15,526 nucleotides of DNA. Source: an uncultured Ruminococcus sp. Its GTDB lineage: Bacteria > Bacillota > Clostridia > Oscillospirales > Ruminococcaceae. Position numbers and translations under genes: made by a program. Shown here piece by piece: positions 8,316 to 14,588 of this stretch. Location: contig CAJTWQ010000044.1 in assembly GCA_910579835.1 (NCBI GenBank), positions 1-15,526 of the forward strand. The letters are read 5' to 3'. Each line of letters opens with the position of its first letter. Positions within the stretch are counted from its first letter, which is position 1. Below the pieces are notes generated by a model. The model had not been told where the DNA came from, did not search any database, and worked only from the letters and a program-made list of their open reading frames with translations.

Positions 8316-8822
8316 ATGGAAATAAAAATAATCAGGGCGGATGCTTCCTCCCCCAGCGAGCTTTTCGAGGAACTTTCAGAGCTTGACCGTCTCTGCGTAG
8401 GAAGCGACGGATGGTCGGCAGAATCCTTTAAAAACGAAACGGAAAGAAAATACAGGTATGTGCTGTACATTGCCGAAAACGGACATGTTGCAGGACTTCT
8501 ATGCGGATATTACGTTATGAACGAGGGCGACATAACAAGCCTTGCAGTTCACCCCGACTTCCGCCGCAGAGGACTTGCGTCTGCGCTTATTGCCGAATTC
8601 GAAAAAATACTCCCAAAGGATGCCGTGGAGCTTTTTCTTGAAGTACGTCAGTCGAACGAAGCCGCCATTTCATTGTATAAAAAGTGTGGATTCGAAGTTA
8701 TTGCAAACCGCAAAAATTTTTACAGGAATCCGGATGAAGACGGATTTCTGATGCTAAAAAATATAAATACCATTTCAGGAATAGTTATTCACATCAATCC
8801 TGACAGGGGGGGAAAACGATGA
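8316..8822 (+). CDS. rimI: GNAT acetyltransferase, RimI-like
   Basis: 168 aa. RimI enzymes acetylate the N-terminal residue of ribosomal protein S18 using acetyl-CoA. Visible motifs are the GNAT core: strand VAGLLCGYYVMNEGDITSLAV, the acetyl-CoA loop HPDFRRRGLASALI, and the C-terminal SNEAAISLYKKCGFEV. A tail of about 20 residues follows the usual end. I chose the ATG at 8316 rather than an in-frame ATG at 8295, because AAAGGA (8303-8308) is 7 nt before it and the upstream choice would overlap polA. It ends in a 4-nt overlap with tsaD. Adjacency to tsaD is common in bacteria and supports the RimI reading. Another GNAT substrate is possible. Confidence 0.85.
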   Translation: MEIKIIRADASSPSELFEELSELDRLCVGSDGWSAESFKNETERKYRYVLYIAENGHVAGLLCGYYVMNEGDITSLAVHPDFRRRGLASALIAEFEKILPKDAVELFLEVRQSNEAAISLYKKCGFEVIANRKNFYRNPDEDGFLMLKNINTISGIVIHINPDRGGKR

Positions 8823-9829
8823 TTATATTAGGAATTGAAAGCTCCTGCGATGAAACAGCCGCAAGCGTGGTTAAAGACTGCCGTGAGATAAGATCATCTG
8901 TAATATCCACACAAATTGAAGAACACCGAAAATACGGCGGAGTTGTTCCGGAGATCGCTTCACGCCGCCATTGTGAAAATATTCTTGAAGTGGTTAAAAA
9001 AGCTTTGGATGACGCTCGTATAACTCTCAATCAGCTTGACGGAATAGCCGTTACATATGCTCCCGGACTTATCGGAGCGCTGCTTGTAGGCGTAAGCTTT
9101 GCCAAAGCTCTGGCCATGGCCGCTGAAAAACCTCTGATTCCCGTTCACCACATTGCCGGACATATCGCTTCAAATTATCTCACTTATTCAAACCTTGAAC
9201 CGCCGTATCTCTGTCTTGTGGCAAGCGGCGGACACAGCCACATCATTGAGGTGCTGTCATACACGAAGTTCAGGGTAGTGGGTCGTACCCGTGACGATGC
9301 CGCCGGAGAATGTTTCGACAAATGCGCCCGTGCTATGGGATTTCCCTATCCAGGAGGCATTCATATTGACAATGCCGCTCAGAACGGCGATCCCCGCGCA
9401 ATTAAACTGCCTCGTCCTGCCGTAGCTGGAAACGAATTTGATTTCAGCTTTTCCGGTCTGAAAACCGCTGTGATAAATATGCTCCATAATGCAGAGCAGA
9501 AAGGCATATCCCTTAATAAAAACGATCTTGCCGCCGGTATTCAATGGACTATTGCAGATATACTTACCGATCATACTATCCGTGCCGCTCAGTCGCTGGG
9601 ATATGAAAAAATTGCTCTTGCCGGCGGAGTTTCGGCAAACTCGGGAGTCCGTACCGCTCTTCAATCCGCCTGTCAGAAGCAGGGATTTGAATGTTATATG
9701 CCGGAAAAGAATCTTTGCGGCGACAATGGCGCAATGATCGCCTGTCAAGGCAGCTATAATCTGCTTGCCGGAATTACTGCCGACGAGAGCCTGAACGCCG
9801 TAGCGACGCTTTCAATGGAGGATATATGA
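8819..9829 (+). CDS. tsaD: tRNA N6-threonylcarbamoyladenosine transferase TsaD
   Basis: 336 aa, full length. It transfers the threonylcarbamoyl group to A37 of ANN-decoding tRNAs, together with TsaB and TsaE; neither partner is in this window. Motifs in order: GIESSCDETAASVV (4-17), the metal ligands H111 and H115 in VHHIAGH, VASGGHSHI, GRTRDDAAGECFDKCARAMG, PYPGG, LAGGVSANSGVR, and CGDNGAMIA with the third ligand D302. The start overlaps the rimI stop (ATGA), and a run of seven G (8806-8812) serves as the SD 6 nt upstream. Its own stop overlaps the start of the next small gene by 4 nt. Confidence 0.98.
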   Translation: MIILGIESSCDETAASVVKDCREIRSSVISTQIEEHRKYGGVVPEIASRRHCENILEVVKKALDDARITLNQLDGIAVTYAPGLIGALLVGVSFAKALAMAAEKPLIPVHHIAGHIASNYLTYSNLEPPYLCLVASGGHSHIIEVLSYTKFRVVGRTRDDAAGECFDKCARAMGFPYPGGIHIDNAAQNGDPRAIKLPRPAVAGNEFDFSFSGLKTAVINMLHNAEQKGISLNKNDLAAGIQWTIADILTDHTIRAAQSLGYEKIALAGGVSANSGVRTALQSACQKQGFECYMPEKNLCGDNGAMIACQGSYNLLAGITADESLNAVATLSMEDI

Positions 9830-10002
9830 CGACAAACTGCGAAACTTGTACAAATTATGTCTATGACGAGGATTATGACTGCTATGTATGCATGGTCAAT
9901 CTGGACGAAGATGAAATGTACCGTTTTCTTCAGGGGACAAATTTTTCCTGCCCGTACTACCGACTGGATGATGAATACGGCGTTGTGAGGCATCAGAATT
10001 AA
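9826..10002 (+). CDS. Small Cys-rich protein, DUF6472-like
   Basis: 58 aa, starting in the ATGA overlap with tsaD. It has five cysteines: C5-x2-C8, C19-x2-C22, and C42 in a SCPYY segment near the C-terminus. The middle is acidic and Tyr-rich (YVYDEDYDCYVC, LDEDEMYRF). The two CxxC pairs suggest metal binding, zinc or iron. This layout matches a small uncharacterised clostridial family I know as DUF6472, but no function is established. Tight coupling to tsaD suggests co-expression with the housekeeping operon. The terminator at 10046 follows. Confidence 0.8.
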   Translation: MTTNCETCTNYVYDEDYDCYVCMVNLDEDEMYRFLQGTNFSCPYYRLDDEYGVVRHQN

Positions 10003-10045
10003 GAACCTATTCAGATTACAACATCCCTTAATACAAGATGTCAAG

Positions 10046-10080
10046 AAAAAGAAGTTTCCGAAAATCGAAAACTTCTTTTT
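10046..10080. terminator. Bidirectional intrinsic terminator between converging operons
   Basis: A perfect 12-bp stem (10046-10057 with 10069-10080) with an 11-nt loop. One arm is A-rich and the other T-rich, so both strands read a hairpin ending in T's: five on plus, and TTTTTCTT on minus. It would end the polA-tsaD operon from the left and the gerA operon from the right. Confidence 0.8.
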
Positions 10081-10208
10081 GCTTCCGCCTGTCTTCTCAG
10101 AGCCCGTTTAGTATCATATAGTGAACTTTTCAACCAGTCATATGCATAATTCACCAAAAGGATGTGCGCGACACGATGCCAAACAGGCTCCTAAATCATC
10201 AGAATATG

Positions 10209-10757
10209 TTAACTGCTTATTTCATATACCCCCACCACGCCGTTTTCCGTAAGCTCCGCTATCTGTGCGGAGTTTTTTTCTTTATCCAGAAGATTGCCGA
10301 TAACCGTTATTATATCGCACTTAGGAGCCTTTCCCTGTTCCTGCGCCTGCTTTACCGAACCAGTCAGCATTTCGGAATCTCCCTCGGCTATAGTTATGCT
10401 TCCGCTTTCACTGTGAGTCACAATGCATGACGGCGACACCTTCCAGTCGTTAAGCAGAAGTTCCAGCGTATCGCCGTAATCGCCTCCGTCAAGAACCACA
10501 AGCTCGGTGTACCCCGTAAATACAGGCTTTCCCGTAAGCAGTTCAGCATTCTTCATTGCCTCGGAAATATCCCTGCCCCGTGCGATAACCGCCTTTTCAT
10601 CCCCCGTAAAGAATGTCATGGCAAGCTCTATTTCCTCTCCTTTTGTTATAGATACCGAACGGAGATAATGCTTATCATGGACAAGTCCCGTAGCAGCGCA
10701 GCCTGTCATGGTGAATATTCCAAAACTTATAATAATCATCAGTTTTTTCAGCATCAT
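10209..10757 (-). CDS. gerAC: GerAC-family spore germination lipoprotein, N-terminal half only
   Basis: 182 aa against about 370 for usual GerAC proteins. The signal sequence has a hydrophobic core and a lipobox MTGC with Cys20, so it is lipid-anchored. The N-terminal GerAC domain follows: YLRSVSITKG, ISEAMKNAELLTGKPVFTGYTELVVLDG, and ending at ENGVVGVYEISS, which aligns with the final strand of the N-terminal domain. The C-terminal GerAC domain is missing, with only about 130 bp between this stop and the terminator. The gene overlaps gerAB by 4 nt. It is either a deletion product or a naturally short subunit. The family call is by order and pattern. Confidence 0.8.
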   Translation of the reverse strand: MMLKKLMIIISFGIFTMTGCAATGLVHDKHYLRSVSITKGEEIELAMTFFTGDEKAVIARGRDISEAMKNAELLTGKPVFTGYTELVVLDGGDYGDTLELLLNDWKVSPSCIVTHSESGSITIAEGDSEMLTGSVKQAQEQGKAPKCDIITVIGNLLDKEKNSAQIAELTENGVVGVYEISS

Positions 10758-11761
10758 GTCCTGCCTTTCTTTAGAGCTGATTCAGCTCCGCGCCGTACCA
10801 AAATAATCAGCGGAACTGCAAAAAGCGCCGCCGCTGCTCCAGCCCCGATAACAACGCTGTTAAGCGGAACTTTCCACAGGAGAAACGCCGCACCGATCAT
10901 AAGAAGCAGCGATACACTGCTCCGGAACCTGACGAACTTAGGAAACAGTTCACCAAATATATATGCACTTGCCGCTGTCTGAACCGCTATGGAAAAAACG
11001 GCGAATATAGCAAAAACAATAAGGAAAAGGGAGTCGATACGCTGAGATGAAAACGGCTGCGAAACTTGTGCGGCAGTAACTACGGGAAAATCCGTGATCT
11101 CCATAATTCCTCCGGCCACCATTACGGCGGTCAATGTCAATGCGGCTGTGAGAACGCCCTTTCCGATAAAATAAGCAGCGGCATTTTTCATCGAACTTCC
11201 CTTTGTAATCCCTAATAGGATCGCAAAACTGCCGACACCGCCGCTAAGAGCAAATCCTGTGGCAAGCTCCTCAAAAAGACTGCGTCCGCTGACAGCACGG
11301 AAAAGATTTTCTGTTTCAAGATGAACAAGACCGCTTACCGCTGCTATAAGCAGACAAACCGCACCTATAAAGGCTGCTATAAGAGAAGCTCTTCCCATAG
11401 CCTTTATTCCGGCAGAGGAAATATAAAGACAAACCAAAGCAATCAGCCCCGATATAAGAAGCTTTCCCCAGATTCCGCCGGAATTTTCATAAGGAATATA
11501 TATATGACGCGAAGTTTTCCATTGCATTCCGAAAAGAAGTCCGCCCCACATTATAAGATATGCAAGATAGAAAATATATGCCGGTTTTTCGCTGATCCCT
11601 CCCAGCCTTATAAGTGGGACTGCAAGAATAAACTGTATCAGAATTCCGACTGTAAGTCCAATGACAGTCATCAGTGAAACGCTGCCTGTAAAGCAAAAAA
11701 GAGCAAAAGCGTCTGTTATCAGTAGCATAGACGCAAATTGATTTCTTGTAATCTCATTCAT
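10754..11761 (-). CDS. gerAB: GerAB-family spore germination permease subunit
   Basis: 335 aa, about ten membrane helices, related to amino acid permeases. It opens with MNEITRNQFASMLLITDAFALFCFTG, the usual start of this family (helix 1). This is the subunit thought to bind the germinant (amino acid or similar) within the receptor. The start overlaps gerAA by 8 nt (ATGAATGA), with GGAGGAAT just upstream, and its own stop overlaps gerAC. The ligand cannot be read from the sequence. Confidence 0.88.
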   Translation of the reverse strand: MNEITRNQFASMLLITDAFALFCFTGSVSLMTVIGLTVGILIQFILAVPLIRLGGISEKPAYIFYLAYLIMWGGLLFGMQWKTSRHIYIPYENSGGIWGKLLISGLIALVCLYISSAGIKAMGRASLIAAFIGAVCLLIAAVSGLVHLETENLFRAVSGRSLFEELATGFALSGGVGSFAILLGITKGSSMKNAAAYFIGKGVLTAALTLTAVMVAGGIMEITDFPVVTAAQVSQPFSSQRIDSLFLIVFAIFAVFSIAVQTAASAYIFGELFPKFVRFRSSVSLLLMIGAAFLLWKVPLNSVVIGAGAAAALFAVPLIILVRRGAESALKKGRT

Positions 11762-13196
11762 GATATTCCTCCACGGTAAAGCCTCTGCTCTGCATTTTTC
11801 TTATTCCGGAGCGTACTGCCGTATCTCCCATACCAGCCTTTGCAAAAGGCGAAAGAGGAGCTGTATAAGGAAAGCCATAATCCTCGGTAGCGCTGATATT
11901 CACCAGTACGGCACATGCAAGAAGGCTTATGCCAAAAAGTCCGAAAAGCCCTCCCGCAGCCAAAAATGCAAATCTCAGCACAGTTATGGGAGGATTCAGC
12001 TCCGGCACTACAAATCCGCTTATTACCGACAACGCCGTTATGGTAAGCAGCGGAGTGCTTATAAGTCCGGAATTTACGGCGGCGTCTCCGATTATAAGAC
12101 CGCTGACTATACTTACCGCTCCGCCCACAGGTTTTGGCAGACGTATTCCGGCTTCACGAATCACTTCGTACATAAGCAGTACGCCTATGACCTCGGTTAT
12201 TATAGATAACGGCGCCTTTTTCTCCGATTCCACCAGAAGCATCAGCAGCGTACTGTTGAGCAGCTCCGGATGATACATGACTATGGCTGCATATACCGCC
12301 GGAAGCAGTACCGAAATTACGAAAGCCCCATACTTTATCCAACGTATAAAGGTGGCGTAATAAGGCTTGAACGCATAATCATCGAGAGTCTGAAAGCTTT
12401 CGCAGAACAGCTTCGGAATCACAATGGCAAACGGCACCCCGTCCACCAGAAGCGCAACCCGTCCCTCTATTAGCTTGGAGCAGAGCACATCTGGCCGCTC
12501 TGTAGTCCCCGTAGAACTGAAAAGTTCAAATCTTTCATTTTCTACAAACGGCCGTATATACCCAGTGGAGAGAATTGTTTCCAGTCTGATTTCGTCAAGG
12601 GATTCACGGATCTTTTTCATAAGAGATTCCGGCACGCGATCCTTCATGTAGCACAAACAGAGATCGGTTTTGCTCTTTTCCCCCTTAACAAAAAGTTCCA
12701 TAACCAATTGCGGCGTTTTCAGGCGTCTCCGCAGAAGAGACATATTTGTCCTTACCGTTTCTGTGAGCCCCTCGTGCGCTCCCATAATATTACTTTCACC
12801 GGACGGTTCCTGTATCCCCCTGACAGCATATCCCTGAACGCCGAAAGCAAGCGCCTTTCCAATCCCGTCACCAAGCAGAACTGCAAAGCCGGAATGAATC
12901 AGACGGAACATTGATGTGTAATCCTCCGCCGTTGGTCTGTCAATTGACAGGAGCAGATTTTCCTGAATATGCCGAAACAATTCCCGAACGTTCTGCTTTT
13001 GCGGAATATTTGTGATAGGTTCCAAAACCAACTCGGTAATTACCGACGTAGATACCATGCCTTCACAGCAGATAAGAGCACATGAAATTCCGCCGGTAAC
13101 AAATTCGTTTATAAGAATATCGGAAGAATTGCCGGACATTGCCTTTATTTTTTCTATATTCTGGTTTAAATCGTCCAATATCTGTATTTTTTCCAT
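11754..13196 (-). CDS. gerAA: GerAA-family spore germinant receptor subunit
   Basis: 480 aa. A soluble N-terminal part (about 1-285) contains the family motifs DILINEFVTGG and DGVPFAIVIPKLFCESFQTLDDY. It is followed by a membrane part with about 5 helices from 290 on, including the conserved segment EVIREAGIRLPKPVGGAVSIVSGLIIGDAAV and the SVISGFVVPELNPPI stretch. These proteins form the core of the GerA-type receptor in the inner spore membrane, which opens to start germination. It is first in the gerAA-AB-AC operon. AAGGGG/AGGG lies before the start. A sigma-G-like promoter sits immediately upstream. The presence of this operon implies a spore-forming lineage, though not that this strain still forms spores. 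Confidence 0.93.
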   Translation of the reverse strand: MEKIQILDDLNQNIEKIKAMSGNSSDILINEFVTGGISCALICCEGMVSTSVITELVLEPITNIPQKQNVRELFRHIQENLLLSIDRPTAEDYTSMFRLIHSGFAVLLGDGIGKALAFGVQGYAVRGIQEPSGESNIMGAHEGLTETVRTNMSLLRRRLKTPQLVMELFVKGEKSKTDLCLCYMKDRVPESLMKKIRESLDEIRLETILSTGYIRPFVENERFELFSSTGTTERPDVLCSKLIEGRVALLVDGVPFAIVIPKLFCESFQTLDDYAFKPYYATFIRWIKYGAFVISVLLPAVYAAIVMYHPELLNSTLLMLLVESEKKAPLSIITEVIGVLLMYEVIREAGIRLPKPVGGAVSIVSGLIIGDAAVNSGLISTPLLTITALSVISGFVVPELNPPITVLRFAFLAAGGLFGLFGISLLACAVLVNISATEDYGFPYTAPLSPFAKAGMGDTAVRSGIRKMQSRGFTVEEYHE

Positions 13197-13218
13197 TTCC
13201 CTGCCCCTTTCTTTCAGC

Positions 13219-13248
13219 TATTATGCGCTGATTTTCCGCATATATACA
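13219..13248 (-). promoter_or_regulatory. Sigma-G-like promoter of the gerA operon
   Basis: Minus strand: TGTATA (13243-13248), 17-nt spacer, CATAATA (13219-13225). These fit the forespore sigma-G patterns (gHATR and cATWHTA) and lie 23 nt before the gerAA start. The -10 box also reads as a 5/6 sigma-A box, so sigma-A use is possible. Confidence 0.5.
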
Positions 13249-13272
13249 AAAAAGCGGCACAAAAGCCGCTTT
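13248..13272 (-). terminator. Intrinsic terminator after corA and the small basic ORF
   Basis: Minus strand: stem AAAGCGGC/GCCGCTTT (13265-13272 with 13251-13258), loop of 6, ending in six T's down to 13248. Its T-run abuts the gerA promoter. Confidence 0.85.
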
Positions 13273-13278
13273 GATTTG

Positions 13279-13332
13279 TCAGAAAAATAATTTAAATCTT
13301 TTTCGGAATTTCTTCTTATAAATTTTCTGCAT
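13279..13332 (-). CDS. Possible 17-aa strongly basic peptide
   Basis: ATG at 13332 with GAGGGAG (13341-13347) 8 nt upstream, stop at 13279, then the corA terminator 7 nt on. Sequence: MQKIYKKKFRKRFKLFF, eight of 17 residues Lys or Arg with aromatic residues between. It lies downstream of corA in the same transcript. The start site and ribosome site are plausible, but such a short frame can occur by chance. No family is recognised. Confidence 0.35.
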   Translation of the reverse strand: MQKIYKKKFRKRFKLFF

Positions 13333-13410
13333 ATAACTTACTCCCTCGTGCAAAAACAGAAAAAGTGTCGCGGAGAATTGAACAAGCCGGCTGGACGAAC
13401 TTCCGTACTG

Positions 13411-14337
13411 TCATTTTCGTTTCCATTTCATCAGCACAAATGCCGTTATTCCCGTAAGACAGACTGCAAGCATAATCGCAAACCATGTATAAGGCAATGG
13501 CAGATCCGCCGTATTAATGCCATAAAAAGCAAAAATTATATTCGGTATCTGCAAAATAATCGTAATCAGAGTAAGACGCCACATAACCATGTTCAGATTA
13601 TTTGAGATAATTGACGAAAAACCGTCCATCATTCCGGAAAGAATTTCCGTATAAATGCTTGACATCTCAATAGCCTGCTTCATTTCGATGAGAACGTCCT
13701 CTATAAGATCCTGGTCCTCGTCGTAAAGCTTGATAACACGACCGCGAAATATCTTTTCTATTGTCGCCTCGTTTGCTTTAAGGGATGTGGAAAAATAAAC
13801 CAATGACTTCTCCAGAGCTAAAAGCTGCATGAGAAGCTCGTTTTTCATTGCTCCGTGAAGCTCCTGTTCAGCAGCGGATGAAATTTTATCAATCTGTTTC
13901 AGATAAAGCAGAAACAAAGCTGCAATTCTCAAGAGAAGCTGAAGCACAAATCTCGTCCTGAAATTTGTCTGAAGATTTCTGATTCTGCCGTGGGACGCTT
14001 CTCTAATTACCTGCATTTCATTCAAAGTAATTGTAAAAACATACTCATTGGTAATAATAATTCCCATTGGCTGGGTATAGAAATTTCGTGTTTTATCATC
14101 GTCAACAGTAGAAACAGGTGTATCAATGATAATAAGCGTCTGGTCGTCCTCCCGTTCGATACGTGAAGATTCTTCCTCATCAAGAGAGGATTTTACAAAT
14201 CCGCTGTCCAGACCGTAAGTATCAATCAGCTCTGCAACCTCCTGAGAAGTCGGGCTGACAACGGATATCCAGCAGCCTGCGGAGGGTTCATCCTGCCTTA
14301 CAAGCTTACCGTTTGATGTTGTAAAATAACTTATCAT
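13411..14337 (-). CDS. corA: CorA-family divalent cation transporter
   Basis: 308 aa. A cytoplasmic alpha/beta domain begins ISYFTTSNGKL and covers about 1-145. A long helical region follows (145-250). Two C-terminal membrane helices (about 252-272 and 282-304) end in KWKRK. CorA proteins form pentameric channels for Mg2+ (or Co2+, Ni2+). The signature YGMN at the end of helix 1 is here YGIN (272-275): Met is replaced by Ile, as in ZntB zinc transporters, so the ion carried is uncertain. The start at 14337 is the only ATG in a good family position, but its SD is weak (AGG 11 nt upstream). It follows a leader with short ORFs and hairpins. Confidence 0.9.
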   Translation of the reverse strand: MISYFTTSNGKLVRQDEPSAGCWISVVSPTSQEVAELIDTYGLDSGFVKSSLDEEESSRIEREDDQTLIIIDTPVSTVDDDKTRNFYTQPMGIIITNEYVFTITLNEMQVIREASHGRIRNLQTNFRTRFVLQLLLRIAALFLLYLKQIDKISSAAEQELHGAMKNELLMQLLALEKSLVYFSTSLKANEATIEKIFRGRVIKLYDEDQDLIEDVLIEMKQAIEMSSIYTEILSGMMDGFSSIISNNLNMVMWRLTLITIILQIPNIIFAFYGINTADLPLPYTWFAIMLAVCLTGITAFVLMKWKRK

Positions 14338-14376
14338 AGCGCAAATTACCTGTGCCGAATACTTTGCACAAGCGCT
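14338..14376 (-). promoter_or_regulatory. Hairpin directly before the corA start codon
   Basis: Minus strand: outer stem AGCGC (14372-14376) with GCGCT (14338-14342), inner stem TGTGC (14366-14370) with GCACA (14351-14355). The 3' arm touches the ATG. The 5' side overlaps a perfect AAAGGAG (14375-14381). Confidence 0.45.
14346..14369 (-). CDS. Possible second leader ORF (7 codons, GTG start)
   Basis: GTG at 14369 is 5 nt after AAAGGAG (14375-14381). It encodes 7 residues and stops 8 nt before the corA ATG. It is very short and could be chance. If translated, it would explain why the best SD is not at the corA start. Confidence 0.2.
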   Translation of the reverse strand: MQSIRHR

Positions 14377-14428
14377 CCTTTCACCGAAATTTCCGGCGAA
14401 GTTTAAAAGAGCATGAGTATCCGCCGGA

Positions 14429-14473
14429 TCAAAGGGATTCGATTGTTAAATTCCCGTACGGGTCAGAACTCAT
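14429..14473 (-). CDS. Possible leader peptide upstream of corA
   Basis: 14 aa (MSSDPYGNLTIESL). A strong GGAGGTG (14478-14484) is 6 nt before its ATG, much better than the SD of corA itself. The stop TGA lies one base before the 5' arm of a GC-rich hairpin (14422-14427 with 14393-14398). It contains a perfect CCCGTACGGG palindrome (14453-14462). It may be a regulatory leader peptide. No homologue is known to me. Confidence 0.4.
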   Translation of the reverse strand: MSSDPYGNLTIESL

Positions 14474-14509
14474 AATACACCTCCGAATATAAATCTTATC
14501 CACACTTAT

Positions 14510-14538
14510 ATTATAACAAATTTTTCAAAATTTTACAA
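14510..14538 (-). promoter_or_regulatory. Sigma-A-type promoter for corA
   Basis: Minus strand: TTGTAA (14533-14538), 17-nt spacer, TATAAT (14510-14515) preceded by TGT, an extended -10. The predicted start near 14503 leaves about 166 nt of leader before the corA ATG. Confidence 0.65.
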
Positions 14539-14548
14539 CCCCCATTTT

Positions 14549-14580
14549 AAAAAAATCCCTCCCGCTTTCGCAGGAGGGAT
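14549..14580 (-). terminator. Intrinsic terminator of the CnaB surface protein gene
   Basis: Minus strand: 11-bp stem ATCCCTCCTGC/GCGGGAGGGAT with one G-T wobble, GAAA tetraloop (14566-14569), then seven T's (14549-14555). It begins 9 nt after the stop codon. Confidence 0.92.
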
Positions 14581-14588
14581 AATTTTAA

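Noticed and set aside
10041..10190. Open minus-strand frame of about 49 codons downstream of gerAC
   Set aside because: It has only a GTG at 10154 with no SD, runs through the terminator hairpin, and does not look like the GerAC C-terminal domain.
11760..12209. 149-aa plus-strand open frame
   Set aside because: Antisense to gerAA, with Lys/Tyr/Ser-rich composition typical of a shadow frame and no SD.
14426..14437. CTT TGA in the corA leader, resembling the prfB +1 frameshift site that would fuse the leader ORF to the open corA frame
   Set aside because: No SD-like element just upstream of the site, and CorA proteins already begin normally at the ATG at 14337. The 40-codon open frame before it can be chance.
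14338..14509. M-box or other known Mg2+ or Mn2+ riboswitch before corA
   Set aside because: The conserved M-box and yybP-ykoY segments I know are not present.
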